A stretch of 64,000 bases of DNA from JANMDS01 sp031430575. Its GTDB lineage: Bacteria > Pseudomonadota > Gammaproteobacteria > Burkholderiales > Casimicrobiaceae. This document shows, in pieces, positions 17,883 through 27,299 of the stretch. The notes under the pieces were generated by a model. The model was not told the origin of the DNA. It searched no databases and saw nothing but the letters and a program-made list of their open reading frames with translations. Numbering within the stretch: the stretch's first letter is position 1; each line of letters opens with the position of its first letter. The translations under genes were made by a program, and so were the position numbers. The stretch spans positions 1 to 64,000 of the forward strand of contig JANPBT010000044.1 of NCBI GenBank assembly GCA_031430575.1, read 5' to 3'.

Positions 17883-18653
17883 GTGCCCGCACTCAGCTCC
17901 CTCGTTGGTTTTCATGCCGTTATCGCCCGCTTAAAGCGCCATGCCGATACCGTTGATCATATCTATCTTGCGCAGGAGCGTGGGGATGTGCGCATGCGCG
18001 ATCTTGAGACCATGGCTGCGCGCGAGGGCATTGTGGTGCATAAAGTCGATCGGGCGAGGCTTGATCGGATCACTAAAGGCGACACCCGACATCAAGGGGT
18101 GATCGCGTTCGTATTCCCAGCGCCAGAGCCAAAAGATATTGCAGAGATTTTGCAAAACGCGACGGGCGTGCCGTTGGTGCTCATTCTCGACGGCATTACC
18201 GACCCGCATAATTTCGGCGCTTGCGTGCGCAGCGCCGATGCGTTTGGTGCGCATGCGGTCATCATTCCAAAAGATAAATCAGCGCCGATGAATGATGTCG
18301 CCTCAAAAGCGGCGAGCGGAGCGCTGGAGTCGATTCCGATTTTGGCAGTCACCAACCTCGTGCGCGCGATTGAAGAGTTGAAAGAAGCGGGCGTCTGGAT
18401 TTATGGCGCCGTCGATGATGCGCCGCAAGAGTTGCAGCAAATACCTGCGGCGCAGTTTCGCGGCCCTATGGCCTGGGCGATGGGCGCGGAAGGCGCAGGG
18501 CTGCGGCGCTTGACGCAAGATAGGTGCGATGTGCTGGTGCGCATTCCGATGGCGGGCAGTGTGGAGAGCTTAAACGTTTCTGTGGCTACGGGCGTTTGTC
18601 TCTATGCGACGCACGCTGCACGCAAACTCGGGGCAAATGCTGCAGCGCAATAA
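17883..18653 (+). CDS. rlmB: 23S rRNA Gm2251 methyltransferase RlmB
   Basis: This SpoU/TrmH-family 2'-O-methyltransferase of 256 residues starts at GTG 17883. The N-terminal substrate-binding domain (about 1-75, GFHAVIARL) precedes the SPOUT domain with LDGITDPHNFGACVRSADAFG (motif 1), MGAEGAGLRRLT (motif 2) and IPMAGSVESLNVSVATGVCLY (motif 3). RlmB methylates G2251 in the peptidyl-transferase P loop of 23S rRNA. A dispersed-motif copy encodes IPAAQ at about residue 189, in the loop before motif 2. Confidence 0.94.
   Translation: MPALSSLVGFHAVIARLKRHADTVDHIYLAQERGDVRMRDLETMAAREGIVVHKVDRARLDRITKGDTRHQGVIAFVFPAPEPKDIAEILQNATGVPLVLILDGITDPHNFGACVRSADAFGAHAVIIPKDKSAPMNDVASKAASGALESIPILAVTNLVRAIEELKEAGVWIYGAVDDAPQELQQIPAAQFRGPMAWAMGAEGAGLRRLTQDRCDVLVRIPMAGSVESLNVSVATGVCLYATHAARKLGANAAAQ
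18440..18458 (+). repeat. Dispersed motif copy in rlmB
   Basis: Exact core; read IPAAQF in a surface loop. Confidence 0.9.
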
Positions 18654-18731
18654 CGCTATCATCTCAGAAAATGCGATCCAAAGCTCAGAAAACGCGCCGG
18701 ATTAGAATTAAATACAAGGATAAGGAAGAGG

Positions 18732-19712
18732 ATGCTTGCGTTCGTATTGCGCCGTATTTTTCAGGCGATATTGGTGATGTTGGCCGTCGGGGTCGTTGCG
18801 TTTTCCCTATTTAACTATACCGGCGATCCGGTGCTGTTGATGCTGGGTCAAGATGCGACGCAAGAAGATAAAGAGCGGCTGCGCGCCGATCTTGGTCTCG
18901 ATAAACCTGCCTACGTTCAGTTTGCTAAGTTTGCGGTTAACGCCGTGCAAGGTGAATTTGGTATCTCGCTCAAGCAAGGTCGGCCTGTCTCTAAGCTCAT
19001 CAAAGAGCGCCTCCCCGCGACACTAGAGTTAGCGATTTTTGCCGCAATTATTGCGATTAGTCTAGGTGTGTTGATGGGGGTCTATACGGCGTTGCGGCGA
19101 GATAGTTGGACGTCTCGAGCGATGCTCATCGGCTCGCTCGTGGGTGTTTCGTTGCCTAATTTTCTGATCGGCATCTTGCTCATATTAGTGTTTGCGGTAG
19201 AGCTGAAATGGCTGCCGTCCTATGGCCGGGGCGATGTGACCCAGCTTGGGTTTTGGAGCACCGGGCTGCTCACCACTTCGGGCGCGAAAGCGCTGGTGCT
19301 GCCCGCGATTACGCTCTCGCTGGGCACAATGACGCTGGTGATGCGCTTAGTGCGCTCTGAAATGCTGGAAGTTTTGCGCACTGATTTCATTAAATTTGCC
19401 CGCGCCCGCGGTCTTACCGATCGTGCCGTTAATTTTGGTCATGCCCTTAAAAATACGCTCGTCCCCGTGATGACGATTACCGGGCTCCAGCTCGGTAACA
19501 TCATCGCATTCGCCATCGTGACCGAGACGGTTTTTCAATGGCCAGGCATGGGGTTGCTCTTTATCCAAGCCGTGCAATTTGCGGATATTCCGGTGATGGC
19601 GGCGTATCTATGCTTGATCTCATTGGTATTCGTAACAATTAATTTAATTGTCGACTTACTTTATTATGTTGTAGATCCACGATTACGCATGGAACGCACG
19701 GGCGGTCATTAA
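18732..19712 (+). CDS. Opp/Dpp-type ABC transporter permease (DppB-like)
   Basis: The 326-residue inner-membrane protein has six hydrophobic segments and the N-terminal MLAFVLRRIFQAILVM and NYTGDPVLLMLG patterns typical of DppB/GsiC permeases. The EAA-like loop that docks the ATPase is ALKNTLVPVMTITGLQLG. An AAGGAAGAGG ribosome site precedes the start. It heads an operon of permease, two M20 amidohydrolases, second permease and two ATPases (18732-25066), which should import a peptide or N-acylated amino acid. Confidence 0.93.
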   Translation: MLAFVLRRIFQAILVMLAVGVVAFSLFNYTGDPVLLMLGQDATQEDKERLRADLGLDKPAYVQFAKFAVNAVQGEFGISLKQGRPVSKLIKERLPATLELAIFAAIIAISLGVLMGVYTALRRDSWTSRAMLIGSLVGVSLPNFLIGILLILVFAVELKWLPSYGRGDVTQLGFWSTGLLTTSGAKALVLPAITLSLGTMTLVMRLVRSEMLEVLRTDFIKFARARGLTDRAVNFGHALKNTLVPVMTITGLQLGNIIAFAIVTETVFQWPGMGLLFIQAVQFADIPVMAAYLCLISLVFVTINLIVDLLYYVVDPRLRMERTGGH

Positions 19713-19744
19713 ACCCTGCTGCGCAAATTTAGAGGAAAAGAGCG

Positions 19745-20929
19745 ATGTATAACCCAGCAAAAACAATTGAAGGCTTTCATGCCGAGCTCACTGCAATTCG
19801 CCGCGATATTCATGCCAACCCAGAGTATGGATTTCAAGAGCATCGCACCTCCGCGATCGTCGCTGAGCGGCTCAAGGCATATGGCGTAGACGAAATCCAC
19901 ACCGGCATCGGCAAGACGGGGCTGGTCGGCGTGATCCGAGGCAAGAGCACGGCATCCGGTCGCGGCATTGGTTTACGCGCCGATATGGATTGCCTGAAAA
20001 TGACCGAAGAAAACGGCTTCGGACACATTTCAAAAAATATTGGATATATGCATGCCTGCGGCCACGACGGGCATACGACAATGCTCTTGGGCGCGGCAAA
20101 ATACCTCGCCCAAACCCGCAATTTTGACGGCATAGCCTATGTGATTTTCCAGCCGGCTGAAGAGGGCCACGGCGGCGCGGATGCGATGATTAAAGACGGG
20201 CTTTTCGATCGCTTTAAGATTGATGAAGTCTATGCGCTGCATAACTTCCCTGATATTGAGCCAGGCAAAATTGGCCTGCGCGTCGGTCCAATTATGGCAT
20301 CTGCAGATCATCTTTATATTGATGTTGAAGGTCGCGGCGGTCACGGCGCGTTGCCACACAACGCGGTTGATCCTGTGTTGGTCGCAGCGCATGTTATCAC
20401 CGCGATACAGAGTATTATTTCCCGCAATCTAAAGCCTGTTGATACTTCGGTCATTAGTATTTGCGCGATGCAAGCGGGGGTTCTCGAGACCACCAACGTG
20501 ATCCCGCGGCTCGTTAAATTATCGGGGACCGTGCGTTCCTTTTCGCCAGAGGTACGCGATTTGGTCGAAGCGCGATTGAAATCGTTGGTGCCAACGCTTG
20601 CACAAAGCTTCGGCGCCACGGCCACGGTCGATTATCAGCGCAATTACCCCGCAACGATTAATACTGAAAATGAAGTGCACTTCGCCGCGAGCGTGGCCAA
20701 AGAAGTTTTTGGTGAAGGTAACGTTGATGAAAACGTAGAACCAACGATGGGCGCGGAAGACTTCTCTTACATGCTACAAAAAAAACCTGGCGCTTATATG
20801 TTGATTGGCAACGGCGGTAAGGAATGCGGGGCATTTCTGCACAACACCAAATTCGACTTTAACGATGCGATTATTCCCAATGGCGCGGGCTTTTTGTCGC
20901 GCTTAGTCGAACGCGGTATGCCCGCATAA
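19745..20929 (+). CDS. M20D amidohydrolase/aminoacylase, paralogue 1
   Basis: This 394-residue zinc-dependent amidohydrolase belongs to the M20D group (hippurate hydrolase, IAA-amino-acid hydrolase, AbgB-like). The metal-binding residues are in HACGHDGHT (about 105-112), PAEEGHGGA, YALHNFPD and MGAEDFSYML; the dimerisation lid domain lies at about 188-300. It hydrolyses N-acyl or dipeptide bonds in the cytosol. Inserted between two permease genes of a peptide ABC operon, it probably processes the imported substrate. The gene after it is a close paralogue, 12 bases away. Confidence 0.92.
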   Translation: MYNPAKTIEGFHAELTAIRRDIHANPEYGFQEHRTSAIVAERLKAYGVDEIHTGIGKTGLVGVIRGKSTASGRGIGLRADMDCLKMTEENGFGHISKNIGYMHACGHDGHTTMLLGAAKYLAQTRNFDGIAYVIFQPAEEGHGGADAMIKDGLFDRFKIDEVYALHNFPDIEPGKIGLRVGPIMASADHLYIDVEGRGGHGALPHNAVDPVLVAAHVITAIQSIISRNLKPVDTSVISICAMQAGVLETTNVIPRLVKLSGTVRSFSPEVRDLVEARLKSLVPTLAQSFGATATVDYQRNYPATINTENEVHFAASVAKEVFGEGNVDENVEPTMGAEDFSYMLQKKPGAYMLIGNGGKECGAFLHNTKFDFNDAIIPNGAGFLSRLVERGMPA

Positions 20930-20941
20930 CGGGAGTCCACC

Positions 20942-22132
20942 ATGGCCAAAGACATTGATCCGCTCATTAGTGCCGCCCACGAAGAAATCACCGCGATTCG
21001 GCGCGATTTTCATGCAAACCCTGAAATCGGTTTTCAAGAAGTGCGCACTGCTGGCATCGTTACTGAGCGCTTGCGCGCCTACGGGGTGGACGAAGTGCAT
21101 ACCGGTATCGGTAAGACCGGCATGGTCGGCGTGATCAAAGGGAAGCAAGATACTTGCGGCGCAAGTATCGGCTTGCGCGCCGATATGGATGCCCTGCCGA
21201 TGCCTGAAAAAAATCTCTTTGCCCATGCATCGAAAACGACCAACATGATGCACGCCTGCGGCCACGACGGGCATACAGCGATGCTACTCGGTACGGCGAA
21301 ATACTTAGCCAAAACCCGCAACTTTGACGGCACCGCTTATCTCATTTTTCAGCCTGCTGAAGAAGGGTTGGGCGGTGGCGAAGCGATGGTGAGAGAGGGG
21401 CTGTTCACGCGCTTTCCCGCGCAAAGAATTTTCGCACTGCATAACCGGCCAGAACTCCCTCCTGGGCAATTTGGTTTATGCGACGGACCTTGCATGGCCG
21501 CAGCCGATATGTTTAAGATTTTCATTAAAGGCAAAGGCGGTCATGCAGCCCGCCCGCATTTGCTGATTGATCCAATGGTTGCGGCTGCCAATATTATTCT
21601 TGCTGCGCAGACGGTCGTTGCCCGCAGCGTGAATCCACTCGATTGCGCCGTGCTCGGGTTATCGGCGATGGCGGGCGGTAATTTAGCAGCGCATTCAGTT
21701 GTGCCGACAGAAGTCACGATCACCGGCACCGGGCGGTCTTATAAGCGCGAAGTGCAAGATATTTTGGAATCGCGGCTGCGCACTTTGGTTGAGCACATCG
21801 CCCAAGCCCACGGCTGCGAAGCCACGCTTGAGTATCACCGCAATTACCCGAGCACCGTGAACAGCCATTCTGAATACCTCTTCGGAGCCGAAGTGGCACG
21901 GGAAGTCTTTGGTGCGGCCAACGTGAACGATAAACATCCGCCGTCAATGGGTGGTGAAGATTTTTCGTTTATGCTGCAAGAGCGCCCCGGTTGCTACGCG
22001 TGGATTGGCAATGGCATGAAAGAAGGCTGCTATTTACACAACGGCAACTATGATTTCAACGATGCGATTATTCCGTCTGGAGTGACCTGGTTTTCCCGCA
22101 TCATCGAGCGCGGCATGCCGCTAACACCCTAA
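20942..22132 (+). CDS. M20D amidohydrolase/aminoacylase, paralogue 2
   Basis: The 396-residue enzyme is a tandem paralogue of the preceding gene; the two align throughout with the same metal-site motifs (HACGHDGHT, PAEEGLGGG, ALHNRPELPPG, MGGEDFSFML). Differences are concentrated in surface loops and the lid, suggesting different substrate range after duplication. In one such loop (about residue 71), this copy carries a variant dispersed motif reading DTCGAS where paralogue 1 has STASGR, so the motif arose after the duplication or was lost from paralogue 1. Confidence 0.92.
   Translation: MAKDIDPLISAAHEEITAIRRDFHANPEIGFQEVRTAGIVTERLRAYGVDEVHTGIGKTGMVGVIKGKQDTCGASIGLRADMDALPMPEKNLFAHASKTTNMMHACGHDGHTAMLLGTAKYLAKTRNFDGTAYLIFQPAEEGLGGGEAMVREGLFTRFPAQRIFALHNRPELPPGQFGLCDGPCMAAADMFKIFIKGKGGHAARPHLLIDPMVAAANIILAAQTVVARSVNPLDCAVLGLSAMAGGNLAAHSVVPTEVTITGTGRSYKREVQDILESRLRTLVEHIAQAHGCEATLEYHRNYPSTVNSHSEYLFGAEVAREVFGAANVNDKHPPSMGGEDFSFMLQERPGCYAWIGNGMKEGCYLHNGNYDFNDAIIPSGVTWFSRIIERGMPLTP
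21149..21169. repeat. Symmetric variant of the dispersed motif
   Basis: This is a perfect odd-length palindrome: GATACTTGCG, a central G, and CGCAAGTATC. It keeps the GCGGCGC centre, but both arms differ from consensus in mirrored positions. Confidence 0.65.
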
Positions 22133-22140
22133 TTAATATG

Positions 22141-22160
22141 AAAACTGCGCCGCAGGTATG
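22141..22160 (-). repeat. Dispersed motif copy overlapping a start codon
   Basis: AACTGCGCCGCAGGTATG ends in the ATG (22158) of the second permease gene and occupies the place where a ribosome binding site should be. Confidence 0.9.
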
Positions 22161-23078
22161 AGCACACCGACCCTAACAGAACGTTTTTTTGATTCCGATA
22201 TTTGGTGGAGCTTCAAGAAATCTCCGATCACAATTATTGCGGCGGTGATGGCGCTCATTTGTGTTGGCGCTGCAGTGCTCGCGCCCCTGATTGCGCCACA
22301 CAACCCTTACGACTTAATCAAAATCAACCTTGGCGACGCAGGCACGCCGCCTTGGTGGAAGCCCGAGGGCTCAACTAAGTTTTTATTAGGGACTGACAAT
22401 CAGGGCCGCGATATCTTATCAACCATCATGTATGGCAGTCGCGTGTCGTTGCTGGTGGCGTTGTGCGCAGTCAGTTTTTCGCTCGTCGTTGGCGTCACCC
22501 TCGGCTTACTTTCTGGCTATATCGGTGGCAAGCTCGATTCGTTCATCATGCGTATGGCAGACGTCCAATTGTCGTTTCCGTCGATTTTGGTCGCGCTACT
22601 AATTTCCGGCGTTGCCCGCACGGTCATCTCGCGCGATTTGCACGAACACATTGCGATTTACGTGATTATTTTTTCAATTGGTGTAACGAATTGGGTGCAA
22701 TATGCACGCACCGTGCGCGGCTCAACGTTGGTTGAAAAGAGTAAAGAATATGTGCAGGCCGCGCGCGTGATCGGCGTGCGACCGCTCGCGATTATGTTCA
22801 AGCATGTGTTGCCGAACGTGCTCGGACCCGTCTTAGTCATTGCCACGCTTAATATTGCGAGCGCCATCATCACGGAGTCCACGCTGTCTTTCCTGGGCGT
22901 CGGTATGCCTGCCACCGAGCCTTCATTGGGCACGTTAATTAGCGTGGGCAATGATTATTTGTTTTCTGGCGAATGGTGGATCACCATCTTCCCAGGCATC
23001 GCGCTCATCGTCATGGTGCTCTCGGTCAATCTGCTTGGCGATTGGCTGCGTGATGCCCTTAACCCGAAGTTACGATAA
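22158..23078 (+). CDS. Opp/Dpp-type ABC transporter permease (DppC-like)
   Basis: The 306-residue DppC/GsiD-like permease has an N-terminal cytoplasmic stretch and first membrane helix (about 22-45), then LGTDNQGRDILSTIMYGSRVSL, a conserved motif of the second permease in these systems, and the ATPase-docking loop VGVRPLAIMFKHVLPNVLGPVLV-like segment. The ATG lies inside a dispersed-motif copy, leaving no normal Shine-Dalgarno. A seven-codon frame (ATG 22138 to TGA 22161) overlaps the start by ATGA and might couple translation. The stop and the next start overlap by one base (TAATG). Confidence 0.92.
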   Translation: MSTPTLTERFFDSDIWWSFKKSPITIIAAVMALICVGAAVLAPLIAPHNPYDLIKINLGDAGTPPWWKPEGSTKFLLGTDNQGRDILSTIMYGSRVSLLVALCAVSFSLVVGVTLGLLSGYIGGKLDSFIMRMADVQLSFPSILVALLISGVARTVISRDLHEHIAIYVIIFSIGVTNWVQYARTVRGSTLVEKSKEYVQAARVIGVRPLAIMFKHVLPNVLGPVLVIATLNIASAIITESTLSFLGVGMPATEPSLGTLISVGNDYLFSGEWWITIFPGIALIVMVLSVNLLGDWLRDALNPKLR

Positions 23079-24040
23079 TGGCCTTGCTCGAAGTCAAAAA
23101 TCTTACTGTGGAATTCCCCACCCGTCGCGCAACGTTGCGGGCGGTTGATCAGATTTCGTTTTCTATTGATGCTGGTGAGGTGCTCGGCGTCGTTGGTGAA
23201 TCGGGTGCTGGGAAATCAATGACGGGGGCTGCGGTCATTGGGCTCTTGGAGCCGCCGGGCCGCGTCGCAGGCGGCGAAATTTGGCTCAATGGCCGACGCA
23301 TTGATAACCTACCTGCGGCGCAGATGCGGGGCATTCGTGGCAAAGAAATCGGGGCGGTTTTCCAAGATCCCCTTACGTCACTAAATCCCCTATACACGGT
23401 GGGTCGCCAAATCATCGAGACGATCCGCACCCACCTGCCCATGAGCGAAACGCAGGCTCGTGACCGCGCGATTGCGTTGTTAGAGGAAACAGGCATCCCT
23501 GCCGCGCGTGAACGCATCGAGCATTACCCGCATCAATTTTCTGGCGGTATGCGGCAGCGCGTGGTGATCGCGTTGGCGCTTGCGGCAGAGCCAAAGCTTA
23601 TCATTGCCGATGAGCCCACCACTGCGCTTGATGTCTCCATTCAGGCTCAGATCATCACCTTGCTCAAGCGTTTATGTAAGGAGCACGGTGCGGCGGTGAT
23701 GCTGGTCACGCACGATATGGGCGTTATCGCTGAGACCGCAGATCGCGTGGCGGTGATGTACGCCGGGCGTATCGCGGAAATTGGCCCTGTAGCCGATGTC
23801 ATCCATCGTCCGCAGCATCCTTACACGGTCGGGCTCATGGGTTCAATCCCGGATCTAACGAGTGAGCGCGAGCGACTGACCCAAATCGACGGGGCAATGC
23901 CTCGGCTGAATGCGATTCCGCAAGGTTGCGCATTCAATCCGCGCTGCGCAAAAGTCATGGCCCGTTGCTTGGAAAGTACACCGACCTTGGTGCGTGCCGA
24001 GAAAAGTTTTTCGGCCTGCTGGTTGCACCATGCGCCCTAA
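23078..24040 (+). CDS. Opp/Dpp-type ABC transporter ATPase (DppD-like)
   Basis: This 320-residue ATPase carries Walker A GESGAGKS (about 39-46), the Q-loop FQDPLTSLNPLYTVG, the ABC signature FSGGMRQRV, Walker B LIIADEPTTALDV and the switch His in VTHDMG. The C-terminal oligopeptide-type extension with CAFNPRC and a later Cys forms the typical cysteine cluster. It pairs with the DppF-like subunit 36 bases downstream. A dispersed motif encodes LPAAQ (about 79-83), between Walker A and the Q-loop. Confidence 0.94.
   Translation: MALLEVKNLTVEFPTRRATLRAVDQISFSIDAGEVLGVVGESGAGKSMTGAAVIGLLEPPGRVAGGEIWLNGRRIDNLPAAQMRGIRGKEIGAVFQDPLTSLNPLYTVGRQIIETIRTHLPMSETQARDRAIALLEETGIPAARERIEHYPHQFSGGMRQRVVIALALAAEPKLIIADEPTTALDVSIQAQIITLLKRLCKEHGAAVMLVTHDMGVIAETADRVAVMYAGRIAEIGPVADVIHRPQHPYTVGLMGSIPDLTSERERLTQIDGAMPRLNAIPQGCAFNPRCAKVMARCLESTPTLVRAEKSFSACWLHHAP
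23309..23325 (+). repeat. Dispersed motif copy in the DppD-like gene
   Basis: Exact core; read LPAAQM between Walker A and the Q-loop. Confidence 0.88.
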
Positions 24041-24048
24041 TTTATGCC

Positions 24049-24069
24049 AAATCTGCGCCGCAGGTATTA
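24049..24069 (-). repeat. Dispersed motif copy between the two ATPase genes
   Basis: Full consensus copy filling most of the 36-base gap inside the operon. Confidence 0.92.
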
Positions 24070-24076
24070 AGCCCTT

Positions 24077-25066
24077 ATGAGTACTTTGATTGAATTAAAA
24101 AACGTCAGCAAGACCTTCGATGTCTCTGCTCCATGGCTGAATCGCGTGATCGAGCGCAAGCCGCGTCAGCTCTTGCATGCGGTGTCAGAAGTTTCGCTGA
24201 CGATTGAAAAAGGTGAAACGCTCGCGCTCGTTGGTGAGTCGGGTTGCGGCAAATCTACCGTTGCCCGCGTCATTTGCGGGCTTTACGCACCCACCGGCGG
24301 GGAGGTGCGTTTTGATGGCGAAAAAATGACGTCCGTGGCGGAAGATACGGCTTTAGCGCGCGCGCAGCGTCGTCGCGTGCAGATGATTTTTCAAGATCCC
24401 TATGCAAGTCTGAATCCGCGTTGGCGTGTGCGCGATATCGTTGCTGAGCCCATTCGCGTGCATGGCTTGGTGCAAGGTAATGCCGCGATTGAAAAGCGCA
24501 TTGTCCAGTTGCTCGACTACGTGAAGCTAGGCGTTGCCGATGGCGAAAAATTCCCCCATCAGTTCTCCGGCGGTCAGCGCCAGCGCATTTCAATTGCCCG
24601 TGCGTTGGCGAGTCAGCCCGAGTTTTTAGTGTGTGACGAGCCAACGTCGGCGCTCGATGTATCCGTGCAAGCGCAAGTGCTCAATCTGATGAAAGAGTTG
24701 CAACGCGAGTTAAAGCTTACCTATTTGTTCATCTCACACAATCTCGCCGTCGTCCACCATATCGCGGATCGCGTCGGCGTCATGTATCTGGGTCGCGTAG
24801 TCGAGCTCGCGCCAAAAGCAGATTTATTTTCGCAGCCTAAACATCCTTACACCAAGATGCTGCTCGACGCGATACCTGATTTAAAGATGACTGGGCGCGC
24901 GCGTACGCCGGTGGCAGGAGAAGTGCCCAACCCACTGAATCCGCCGACAGGTTGCGCTTTTCACCCGCGCTGCCCGCAAGCCGTTGCCGCTTGTGCAGCG
25001 ACGGTGCCCACCTTGACGAAGGGTTCGGGGCGATTACTGGCCTGTCCAGTGGTTTCGATGGCCTAA
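24077..25066 (+). CDS. Opp/Dpp-type ABC transporter ATPase (DppF-like)
   Basis: The 329-residue second ATPase has Walker A GESGCGKST, Q-loop FQDPYASLNPRWRV, signature FSGGQRQRI, Walker B LVCDEPTSALDV, switch SHNLAVV and the C-terminal CAFHPRCPQA motif of the oligopeptide-type family. It is the last gene of the operon. No substrate-binding protein gene lies in or next to the operon, which is unusual for Opp/Dpp importers. Confidence 0.94.
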   Translation: MSTLIELKNVSKTFDVSAPWLNRVIERKPRQLLHAVSEVSLTIEKGETLALVGESGCGKSTVARVICGLYAPTGGEVRFDGEKMTSVAEDTALARAQRRRVQMIFQDPYASLNPRWRVRDIVAEPIRVHGLVQGNAAIEKRIVQLLDYVKLGVADGEKFPHQFSGGQRQRISIARALASQPEFLVCDEPTSALDVSVQAQVLNLMKELQRELKLTYLFISHNLAVVHHIADRVGVMYLGRVVELAPKADLFSQPKHPYTKMLLDAIPDLKMTGRARTPVAGEVPNPLNPPTGCAFHPRCPQAVAACAATVPTLTKGSGRLLACPVVSMA

Positions 25067-25204
25067 AAAGTCGCAAATCGAATACAATCCCAGAAAATCA
25101 CGCGACTACAAGCGTACGGTCGCAGTGAATATAAGAATTTCGGGTGCGGTATCGCATTGGGGCAGGCTCAAGCGGAGGGGTGAATTTTGCGTAAGGAAGT
25201 CAAC

Positions 25205-27238
25205 GTGAAGCAAAAAGATCGTGCAAAGCGCGTCTCTTTAGCTTCCCTGACTTCATTGCGGACCAAGCTCATTCTGCCGTTTTGTGCACTCGCGCTTGCG
25301 GTGAGCGCCGCCTGCGGATTGGCAGCCTGGCAGTATCTCACGCATGACGCGGCGCAGTCGGCGTTCGCAGAAGCGCATAGCGCGACCCAAACGGCTGCTA
25401 AAGCCAGTGCTGAAATTACGCGCGGCGCGGCACGCATCGCCTCTAAGATCGTGGTAGCGGTTGATCTGCCTTCGGCAGATCGGGTCGCAATTGATGCGGC
25501 GCTTGCTGCTGCGTTGGCCAGTGATCCAGGCGCGTTGCAAGTCAGTTATGCGAGCCCCACTGGCGACGCGCGCATTCGTCGAAATGCGATCAATGTGCCC
25601 AATTTTCCATCGCTTTCAGAGCGGGTCACCAATGCGGCGCTCACTTCCGGTTGGATCGGGCTTTCCGCCAACGGTACTGTCGCATCAAGCGAAGACGTGA
25701 CAACGCATTTCATATTACGCCAAGCGCTTTCTGGGCAAGACGGGCGCACCGTGGGCTCTCTTGATCTGGTCTACCCAGCGACCGCGCTTTCGGCCGGGCT
25801 GAGCAGCCAAAGTGTGGCCTCTGCTGCGTTAGTTAGCGATGTCGGCACGCGGTTTTCGCTCATCGGCACACCTTCGACAGATCGGGCGAATGCGATGACC
25901 GCCGCGATGGGGCTCAGATCGGGCTGGGCGTTTGAAGTGCAACCGCGCCAGACAGATCCTAAAGCAGCCGGATTTTTATACGCAAAAACAGCGTTGGCGG
26001 CGCTATTGCCTTTTTTAATAGCGCTTGGGTTAGTGGCATTGCCCCTGTTTAGGGCATTGGCAGATATCGAAGATCTTGCCAAAGCATCCGAACGTTTTCG
26101 ATTGGGTGCAGCGTTAGATAGCCTACCACTCAAGCGCCCGGACGAAATCGGCCGCGTTGCCAGAGCGATGGCGGCGATGTCTTCCCAAGCTACTGCGATT
26201 GTCGGCGTTGAAAAAGCGAAAAGCGAGCTCGGCGATGTTGTCTCGAGTGCCCAAAAAGATGCACTCAGTGCACAGCGCGCAGTGTTGGCGCGCACGAAAG
26301 ATCAAGTCAGGCAACTCGCGGCCGTAGTTGAAGCGGCCTATGAGGGCATCGCGATTTTGGATCGCAAATTTCGCATTGAGTACGCAAATCCAGCTTTCGC
26401 TAATGAGTTTCGCATGCCAAGCGGTACGCTCAAGGGCCTTCGTATTTCCGATTTGTTCCATCCAGAGGCTAAGCAATCGATCGACCAATTCGAGCCAGTG
26501 CTCGACTTAGGAATTGTGGTGCGAGAAACGGTGCGCTGCAAGCGCGCAGATAGCGTTGAGCTCTACGCCGAGCTTACTGCTTCGCCGGTACGCGATGAAT
26601 CGGGCGCGATTACCGGCGTGGTCATTGTTGAGCGTGACATGACGCACGCGGTCATGAGCAGCGAGCTCATGACCAAGCAGCTTTTGATCGATCCGCTGAC
26701 GGAAGTCTGGCGCCGTTCGGCGCTGGTGACTGATATGGAAAGACGTGCAGGGCGGCCTGATCGACCAACATTTTCAGTGCTGTTTATCGACCTCGACGGC
26801 TTCAAACAAATCAATGACCGCTTTGGGCATGAGGCCGGTGATAACGTGCTGCGCTCGGTCGGGTCTGTTTTACGGTCGCAAATTCGAGAGAACGATGTCG
26901 CTGGGCGCTATGGTGGCGATGAATTTATTATTGTCGTTGACGATGATGCGAAAGAGTCCAACGCGCGCCGCATTGCGCAACGCGTTGTCGCTGCGATCCC
27001 GACTGTGACAGGGCTACGCTATCCAGATATACGATTTGCGGCATCGATTGGCATTGCTTGCTTCCCACGAGATGCCGATTCCATCGCCGACGTCGTACGC
27101 TGCGCGGATCACGCGATGTACGCAGCGAAGCGCTCGGGCGGTGGGCGCATGCAAAGTTGGGCGGAGGTAAAGTCTAAGCCCAGCTGGAATAGCGCACCGC
27201 CCTCTGCCGAGGTGCTTACGTTGCGCCGTCGGGGCTAG
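25205..27238 (+). CDS. Membrane diguanylate cyclase with PAS domain
   Basis: Of the possible starts I prefer GTG 25205, preceded by AAGGAAG at 7 bases (677 residues); a TTG 18 bases upstream is in frame. Membrane segments at about 20-42 and 260-282 bound a periplasmic sensor of about 215 residues. A HAMP-like region, a coiled coil and a PAS domain (about 370-490) precede the GGDEF domain (about 510-660). That domain has LFIDLDGFKQIND, an inhibitory I-site REND five residues before the active-site GGDEF, and an intact catalytic motif, so c-di-GMP synthesis with product inhibition is expected. The next gene has the same architecture class. Confidence 0.9.
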   Translation: MKQKDRAKRVSLASLTSLRTKLILPFCALALAVSAACGLAAWQYLTHDAAQSAFAEAHSATQTAAKASAEITRGAARIASKIVVAVDLPSADRVAIDAALAAALASDPGALQVSYASPTGDARIRRNAINVPNFPSLSERVTNAALTSGWIGLSANGTVASSEDVTTHFILRQALSGQDGRTVGSLDLVYPATALSAGLSSQSVASAALVSDVGTRFSLIGTPSTDRANAMTAAMGLRSGWAFEVQPRQTDPKAAGFLYAKTALAALLPFLIALGLVALPLFRALADIEDLAKASERFRLGAALDSLPLKRPDEIGRVARAMAAMSSQATAIVGVEKAKSELGDVVSSAQKDALSAQRAVLARTKDQVRQLAAVVEAAYEGIAILDRKFRIEYANPAFANEFRMPSGTLKGLRISDLFHPEAKQSIDQFEPVLDLGIVVRETVRCKRADSVELYAELTASPVRDESGAITGVVIVERDMTHAVMSSELMTKQLLIDPLTEVWRRSALVTDMERRAGRPDRPTFSVLFIDLDGFKQINDRFGHEAGDNVLRSVGSVLRSQIRENDVAGRYGGDEFIIVVDDDAKESNARRIAQRVVAAIPTVTGLRYPDIRFAASIGIACFPRDADSIADVVRCADHAMYAAKRSGGGRMQSWAEVKSKPSWNSAPPSAEVLTLRRRG

Positions 27239-27299
27239 CTCAAACGCCTTTTGTCGCAGATTTGTGGTCGACAACATAGCCTTGGACTAAAATACTCTC

